From: Oopsacas minuta
Lineage: Eukaryota; Porifera; Hexactinellida; Lyssacinosida; Leucopsacidae
Direction of reading: 5' to 3'
Assembly (NCBI GenBank): GCA_024704765.1
Contig: JAKMXF010000177.1
Span: 372,001-436,000 of the forward strand
DNA length: 64,000 nucleotides
Shown here: positions 59,265 through 64,000 of the stretch, piece after piece
Layout of the letters: every line of letters starts with the position of its first letter
How positions within the stretch are numbered: position 1 is the first letter of the stretch
Translations under genes and position numbers: made by a program
The notes under the pieces: model-generated
What the model saw: only the letters and a program-made list of their open reading frames with translations
What the model was told of the DNA's origin: nothing
Database searches by the model: none

Positions 59265-60362
59265 TCAAATTGAATATATATCTGGAATCACATCACTTCT
59301 CTCTTCCCAAGTCCCATCCGACCTTATTATCTGTAACTGTACAATCTGTCCGGGAAAGAGCTGAGCAGTTGGCCTACTGGTGTCTTCAAACTGATAGAAA
59401 CGATGTCTGTCGAAGTAAATAAACACTCTTGTCTCTACATTTGATTCAATTCCGAAACAAAATTTTATTTTATCAACTAGCACTCTTACTGGCTCGTCTT
59501 TCGTAATACAAACATTCCTATAAAGATTAGAAGCACCTCCATAAACACAGGATTTTATGGTTATGGGGTATAGGTCTAGTTCAGAGCCTTTTACATATAC
59601 TGCGATGCTGTTTGCTAAGAGTCCGAACCAAGAGAGAAGATGTATAAATTCGTTATCTCTCAAACATTTCACGGTAAAATGTGGAATTAAAGACCTTGTC
59701 AGCCTCCAATTGTCCCTAAGGTCTCTGTTATCAATGGGAGTAGGATTCCTCTTAACATTTTTTGAGTCTACCCAGGTCTCCCAATTGGAGTACCAGTCAG
59801 AATTGATCAAGTAGCAGCTGTCTGAGGTCAAAGAGGTGCTGAGAGGGTCTATAAGCGACCGCTGAGTCCGTTTGTTCGGCGGTGTCATCTTGACATAATA
59901 ACACAATTTCGTGTCAAACGTGTCATTAACAATGACAGGCTGAGTCAGTCTGTCAGGAGATGTTGGTATCAAAGCTAGTAATGCGTCCCAGAGGAATTCC
60001 CCAATAGAGATCAAATGAGGATTGTTACTAGAGTCACCTTTCCGTCCTCTTCTCCAGCCCCCAGCAGCGCCAGAGAGCTCTGAAAACTCAAGCGAGTACA
60101 TCCTCAACTCTCTATCACGCTCTCTACACATTTCGCCTAGCATTTCGGTCATGAGATATATTTCTCTCTCTGACAGGTGATATTGAGATAAAGCCTCAGT
60201 CATCAATATTTCTTCTACCCTTTTGGAAACAGAGTCTAGATCTGAGCTCAGAAGAGGAGGAACCAAATGTGGTAACGTTTCCATAAAATAACTGATTGAT
60301 AAAGAAATTTTTGTAATCGTATCAGTATGTTTTAGCTTCTGATAACAGGCCTGGGAATTCAA
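59265..60362 (-). CDS. DUSP-UBL protein related to USP4/11/15, without protease domain
   Basis: 365 residues. From about 183 it matches the N-terminal DUSP and ubiquitin-like module of the USP4/USP11/USP15 deubiquitinases: CYLINSDWYSNWETWV (DUSP start), TPIDNRDL (the GPIDN loop), a second DUSP strand, then a UBL ending with ETRVFIYFDRHRFYQ, LFPGQIVQLQI and DGTWEERS, matching the family's YQGQVLVIE and DGTWPR stretch. A stop follows 10 residues later. The Cys-box (GNTC) and His-box of the protease are absent, and none is found in the next 900 bases. The first 180 residues, with a helical LSEREIYLMTEMLGEM stretch, are not recognised. It may be a regulator that binds USP partners without cleaving ubiquitin, or a truncated paralogue. 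No introns. Confidence 0.78.
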   Translation of the reverse strand: MNSQACYQKLKHTDTITKISLSISYFMETLPHLVPPLLSSDLDSVSKRVEEILMTEALSQYHLSEREIYLMTEMLGEMCRERDRELRMYSLEFSELSGAAGGWRRGRKGDSSNNPHLISIGEFLWDALLALIPTSPDRLTQPVIVNDTFDTKLCYYVKMTPPNKRTQRSLIDPLSTSLTSDSCYLINSDWYSNWETWVDSKNVKRNPTPIDNRDLRDNWRLTRSLIPHFTVKCLRDNEFIHLLSWFGLLANSIAVYVKGSELDLYPITIKSCVYGGASNLYRNVCITKDEPVRVLVDKIKFCFGIESNVETRVFIYFDRHRFYQFEDTSRPTAQLFPGQIVQLQIIRSDGTWEERSDVIPDIYSI

Positions 60363-60409
60363 TGAATTCTATTGCGAAATTATAAACGTGAATAGGAAAG
60401 CGAACACAT

Positions 60410-60495
60410 ATATGTATATATATATACACATATACGTACCCCCTACAGTAAGAAAGTCATTACTGTAGGGGGGTACGTATATATGTATATATATA
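60410..60495. repeat. Near-perfect hairpin upstream of the DUSP-UBL gene
   Basis: The left arm ends cgtaccccctacagta (60450), the loop is about 9 bases (agaaagtca), and the right arm starts tactgtaggggggtacg. Pairing extends into the alternating TATATG/CATATA sequence for about 36 bp per arm, with the C/G runs differing by one base. It lies 48-133 bases upstream of the DUSP-UBL start codon, so in its promoter or leader. Confidence 0.85.
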
Positions 60496-60618
60496 TTCAT
60501 GATTTGGGAATGATAGAAAACGCAACAACAGAGAGAACACAAAACCTGTAGCATTGAAATTTCTAGATACATGTAGGCTATGATTGAATTAAAATTTCAA
60601 ATATAGGTCTCTAATGAG

Positions 60619-61845
60619 CTATACAAATCTACAGACCGCCTTAATAGATATATGATCAGATGACATAACACTATTCGGGAGTGATGTCTCAGAACTAACT
60701 TCCTCTTTACTAGGTACAGAAAGCACGCTCACAGCCATTAGAGCTGAGCTATAGAATATATAGTCCATACACCCATGTGAGTCTGCATAAAATGTGAACT
60801 TTGGTTCCTCACCAAGTACAGCAGCATACGCACTGTGCATAGGTTCTGGAATGTTATAAAAGTTCTCAAACACTTTGTATAAAGGTAGAATCACTTTAGA
60901 TACATCACCACTCGAATTAAGACACTCTGTCCCGTGAATAATATTTGGTATACTGAGCTTCTTTTTTGAACTCATGAAAAGTTCTCGTTGAGGTTGAGTA
61001 AGTTTACCTGTTGTAACATACTGGTATAACTCATATTGAGGATTCCTGTTGAAGTCGCCGCATAGAACATATGCATTAGATTCATGCGTAGCCGCTATTT
61101 CTGCTAACCTTTTCAGAATTAAACTGACCTGAAGAGTCTGTTCATCCCAGTACACCTTAGTCCAGGGTAAATGAGTGGTGCCTACCACTACTATAGCATT
61201 ATTGATACGTAACACCAGTACTAGAGCTAGTGTGTCTCTATAACACTCAGTAGGTAATACACTGTCTGAACCGTACATTCCTAACCACACTTCTTGTAAC
61301 AATGCATTAAGCTCTAAAGGTATTATTTCTATCAGCTCAGCTCTGTCCTTCCTATAGAAAATAGCAAGTCCGTCCTTTCCAGGGGAGGCACCAACAGACT
61401 TACCTGGTCTAGGTTTAAACACACTCAAGTAACCCAATGTATTCATTGCTGGCTGTAGCAGAGAAGAGAAGTATTTCTGAGTTACTTCTTGAAAGCAAAT
61501 GATGGTGCCAGCTCCGATAATATGAAGCTCTTTCATTAAGTTTTGATGTCTGAACTCCTGAGAGATAGACTTGGTATAAGGATATCTGGATTTGAATGCA
61601 TAGCATTGAGCCAGAAGGTTGTAAGAAATTATACTGAAATCAGTGTCATGCTGATCAGATAGAGAAATAGACTTCCTTTGTGGATATACACTGAGTATAG
61701 AATCTTCTAGAAATTCAGGAGAACAGGTTCTGACATGACATACTATATCATTATCTGCTGTAGCCATTAGTATGAGTATAGCATCTAACAAACTAATCAT
61801 ATACAAGTACATTGAAATTGTCTTGTTAATTTTAACAGCATACAA
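60619..61845 (-). CDS. CCR4/PDE12/Angel-type EEP nuclease
   Basis: Up to 408 residues; the Met at 61767 (MATADNDIVCH, 382 residues) is an alternative start that drops a hydrophobic 26-residue leader. It is an endonuclease/exonuclease/phosphatase fold of the CCR4 group, Mg-dependent enzymes that shorten poly(A) or cleave 2'-5' oligoadenylate. Catalytic motifs (numbered from the first Met): ISYNLLAQCYA near 73-83, Glu120 in ICFQEV, His225 in TTHLPW, Asp264 and Asn266 in LCGDFNRNP, HGCMDYIFYS, and Asp397-His398 in SSDHIS. The C-terminal VPSKEEV..ETSLPNS stretch is closest to PDE12 (mitochondrial 2'-phosphodiesterase). If the leader is used it might be a targeting signal, but this is uncertain. 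No introns. It lies 256 bases upstream of the DUSP-UBL gene and 112 bases downstream of the WDR81-like gene. Confidence 0.85.
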   Translation of the reverse strand: MYAVKINKTISMYLYMISLLDAILILMATADNDIVCHVRTCSPEFLEDSILSVYPQRKSISLSDQHDTDFSIISYNLLAQCYAFKSRYPYTKSISQEFRHQNLMKELHIIGAGTIICFQEVTQKYFSSLLQPAMNTLGYLSVFKPRPGKSVGASPGKDGLAIFYRKDRAELIEIIPLELNALLQEVWLGMYGSDSVLPTECYRDTLALVLVLRINNAIVVVGTTHLPWTKVYWDEQTLQVSLILKRLAEIAATHESNAYVLCGDFNRNPQYELYQYVTTGKLTQPQRELFMSSKKKLSIPNIIHGTECLNSSGDVSKVILPLYKVFENFYNIPEPMHSAYAAVLGEEPKFTFYADSHGCMDYIFYSSALMAVSVLSVPSKEEVSSETSLPNSVMSSDHISIKAVCRFV

Positions 61846-61957
61846 GAAATTGAGAATATATTGTATAGCCTATAGAACCCGTCTAGATAGAACAAATAAT
61901 ATAAATATAGAGGATAACGTCAATATATACAAATATAATTTAATAGAATTACACTAG

Positions 61958-63988
61958 TCATTTCATACCAACCGCATGATGCGAGAAGTTTGTCCCATAC
62001 ACATTAACAACCCCAGCTTCTAGAGAGGCAAGTAATACTTGTTGGAGTGGGAGGAATGCAATTGAGTGAACTATGGAATTGTTTAGCTTAGGAATTGGCC
62101 ATTTATTAGTAGGATTCCATGAATCTTGTCTCTGAAACAGAGTTACAGCCATGTCATTGTAGCTGGAACAGATAACTGCTGAATCAGTGAGAGCCTCAAT
62201 AGAGTCTGTCTGATTTCTACAGCTGATAGTCTGGTACAGCTGATGACCTTTCGGTGAGAATATCTTCAGTGTGTTGTCAGAACTAGCAATGAACAGGTGA
62301 TTCTGATGTAGTAGCATAGAGGAGATGTCTGTATCAGATACAGACCACTGACCTAGTATAAAACCCATCCGTGTGTCTATCATTATAATACCTCCACTAG
62401 AAGTTGCTAAGTAGATGGTATGGTTATCCGTTGTCACGTTGATGTGATGGAATGTGGATGGTATTGACGGTGGGACTACCCAGTCAAACGCCAGTCGGGG
62501 AACTCTTGTATCAAGAACAGTGAGTGTGCTCTCATTGGTAGCACTGTATATAACTCGTTGTGTCTGAGGGCTGTTACAATGAATTTGATATACTTTGGAA
62601 GGATGTGCGTGTTTGTATGAAGTGTACATTGATTCTATATTCCATATGTGAATACAGCCGTCGTTAGAAACAACACTATCTAAAGAATTAAGGTAGGAGA
62701 GAGACCTAATCTGCTTGGTATGACTCTTATAAACTCCATTAGCGTTAACATCTGATTGCAGGGTTGAGTCACACACTCTCCAGACCAACACCTGGTCTCT
62801 AGATGATCCAAATATAACATTCTCACAGGGGGTGTGACACAGTTTGCTGATACTAGTCTCAAACCCATGCAATGATTGTACGTGATTAAATACAATTGGC
62901 TCACTGTTGGTGTTTTCTATGGTTTGTTTGAGGTACTCAATCCAGTTACATTTGGTATGATAGCTGTGCTGAGAGGTTGAGGGTAGACTGGAGAAGAGAG
63001 AGGGAGTTGGCTTCGGATCTGGTCTGATTCTCTCCTCTGTATAAATAGGATGAGAAGAAAATGAACTGATATCTGTACGGCTACTGATGTTACTACTGTA
63101 GAAGAGAGAAACTAACTCTGTAAGCTCTCTTCTATATGCGAATACTTGCTTTATCTTCTTAACAGTAGGTGTGACTGGTGGAGCAAATGAAGGAATGTCT
63201 ATGTCATTATCCTGGAGGAATATATAAATAGAAGAAGAGAATTGTGAGAGCAAATCCGCATTGAACGTAGCCAGCAGTTGTGTATTAATCTTGTGTTGGT
63301 TGTCAGAAACATTTTCTCTTACAATATCAGCCTCACGAATAATCTGAATAGCAGAGAAGGCGTGGAATATCTTTTTGACAGCTGTCTTGACAGGTGACAC
63401 ATTGTGTGAAAAGAGCTTGGGACCGTTAGAGATCAGCTGGGTCATCAGCTGTAGCAAGGCTATATGCAGGTGATATCTGAACTCTTGACCTCTGGTGAAG
63501 AATGTTGAAGTTGAAGATATAACTTGATATACAACATCTACTATTTCTTTGAGGAACTGATAGAGAGTTTGCTGAATAGTGTCATTCGTCACTGACAACA
63601 GCCATATACTAGCTAATGTTAGAATAGCAGAGAGAAATCCTTCAGTCCTAATGTTTAGGATTCTCTTCTGCATATGAGATATCCAGGAGGTGACGTAGTG
63701 GAAACAGAGGAAAGTAGCGTATTTGTCGTTTGTGAGTGTCAGAATAGAATGAATGGTAACATAACATGTGTCGTGTAGGAATACGTTATGAAACATATCA
63801 AAAGATGTAATATGAGTGAATATCTTACATGAATAGTCTGGTAGAAGAGCAATCAGCTCGCTAAATAAGAATCTGGTAGAAATAGGTATCCCGAAGTAGC
63901 TGAAGAGGAACAGAAGAGTCTCAGAAGCTATGAGAGAGGAAGCAGAGTTGTTGAGGAGATCAACAACTTCTGTGTCTGACTCTTCCAT
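61958..63988 (-). CDS. WDR81: WDR81-like protein, C-terminal part (cut by window edge)
   Basis: 676 residues from the first Met, but the frame stays open to the window end (64000), and WDR81 proteins are about 1,900 residues with a BEACH domain first, so this is probably the 3' part of a larger gene. The N-terminal ~370 residues are helical. The rest forms WD40 repeats with GFETSISKLC, SSRDQVLVWRV, HTKQIRSLSY, SNDGCIHIWNIES, TLTVLDTRVPRLAFDW and IIMIDTRMGFILGQW stretches, the order and wording of the WDR81 propeller. WDR81 with WDR91 lowers endosomal PI3-kinase activity and promotes autophagic clearance. No intron in this part. The family assignment is inferred from the WD repeats alone. Confidence 0.72.
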   Translation of the reverse strand: MEESDTEVVDLLNNSASSLIASETLLFLFSYFGIPISTRFLFSELIALLPDYSCKIFTHITSFDMFHNVFLHDTCYVTIHSILTLTNDKYATFLCFHYVTSWISHMQKRILNIRTEGFLSAILTLASIWLLSVTNDTIQQTLYQFLKEIVDVVYQVISSTSTFFTRGQEFRYHLHIALLQLMTQLISNGPKLFSHNVSPVKTAVKKIFHAFSAIQIIREADIVRENVSDNQHKINTQLLATFNADLLSQFSSSIYIFLQDNDIDIPSFAPPVTPTVKKIKQVFAYRRELTELVSLFYSSNISSRTDISSFSSHPIYTEERIRPDPKPTPSLFSSLPSTSQHSYHTKCNWIEYLKQTIENTNSEPIVFNHVQSLHGFETSISKLCHTPCENVIFGSSRDQVLVWRVCDSTLQSDVNANGVYKSHTKQIRSLSYLNSLDSVVSNDGCIHIWNIESMYTSYKHAHPSKVYQIHCNSPQTQRVIYSATNESTLTVLDTRVPRLAFDWVVPPSIPSTFHHINVTTDNHTIYLATSSGGIIMIDTRMGFILGQWSVSDTDISSMLLHQNHLFIASSDNTLKIFSPKGHQLYQTISCRNQTDSIEALTDSAVICSSYNDMAVTLFQRQDSWNPTNKWPIPKLNNSIVHSIAFLPLQQVLLASLEAGVVNVYGTNFSHHAVGMK

Positions 63989-64000
63989 GTGGATGGAGGG

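Noticed and set aside
1-64000. tRNA, rRNA or CRISPR arrays
   Set aside because: I looked for cloverleaf-like boxes, conserved rRNA words and regularly spaced short repeats and found none. A computed scan could still find a tRNA I missed.
59265-64000. Operon comprising the WDR81-like, EEP nuclease and DUSP-UBL genes
   Set aside because: Gaps of 112 and 256 bases allow separate promoters and poly(A) sites, and there is no stop-start overlap. Not supported by sequence alone.

Overview
The window looks like nuclear DNA of an animal (metazoan). It is AT-rich, the genes have few introns and follow the standard code, and the products are animal or pan-eukaryotic: a giant fibrocystin-L receptor, translin, MZT1, PEX10, a ZCCHC10-like zinc knuckle, a DUSP-UBL protein, a CCR4/PDE12-type nuclease and the C-terminal part of a WDR81-like protein. 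A bZIP protein with a CNC/Maf-like basic region also points to Metazoa. The species cannot be named from the sequence alone. No rRNA, tRNA, CRISPR or bacterial signature was seen.

Layout. 1-16.3 kb is transposon-rich and holds no host gene that can be recognised: two Tc1/mariner elements of one DD37E family (203-1542 broken, 10263-11599 intact) and a second Tc1 type (5363-9842) interrupted by a complete RAG1-like transposon (6558-9686). 16.36-36.45 kb on the + strand is one fibrocystin-L-like gene (PKHD1L1 type): four short 5' exons, then a single uninterrupted 14.2-kb exon. My splice model gives 5,052 residues: signal peptide, about 13 IPT/TIG repeats, PA14, two kringles, cupredoxin-like and LamG-like segments, two G8 and PbH1 regions, a furin-type site, one membrane span and a short cytoplasmic tail. 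36.4-44.3 kb is repeat-rich (foldback elements, small pogo-like elements) with one small bZIP gene. 44.3-46.4 kb holds the compact - strand trio TSN, MZT1, PEX10; the MZT1 stop and PEX10 start overlap as TAATG. 47.9-51.2 kb is a decayed P-element/THAP9-like transposon. 52.1-52.6 kb is the ZCCHC10-like gene. 53.4-56.4 kb is a second complete RAG1-like transposon, and 57.4-58.3 kb a Ty3/gypsy remnant. 59.3-64.0 kb is a dense - strand run: DUSP-UBL protein, CCR4/PDE12-type nuclease, WDR81 C-terminus (cut by the window edge).

The most notable content is the pair of RAG1-like transposons. All four ends begin CACAGTGGGC, so they start with the exact heptamer of vertebrate V(D)J recombination signals. 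Each copy is flanked by a perfect 5-bp target duplication (CGCCG and TAGTC). The encoded protein resembles the RAG1 catalytic core: the three acidic residues have nearly RAG1 spacing (107 and about 253 residues) and the CC...HH zinc ligands are kept. No RAG2-like gene fits inside either element. The second most notable is the MZT1-PEX10 overlap, which suggests a two-protein mRNA. The third is the fibrocystin-L gene, whose introns are all at the 5' end.
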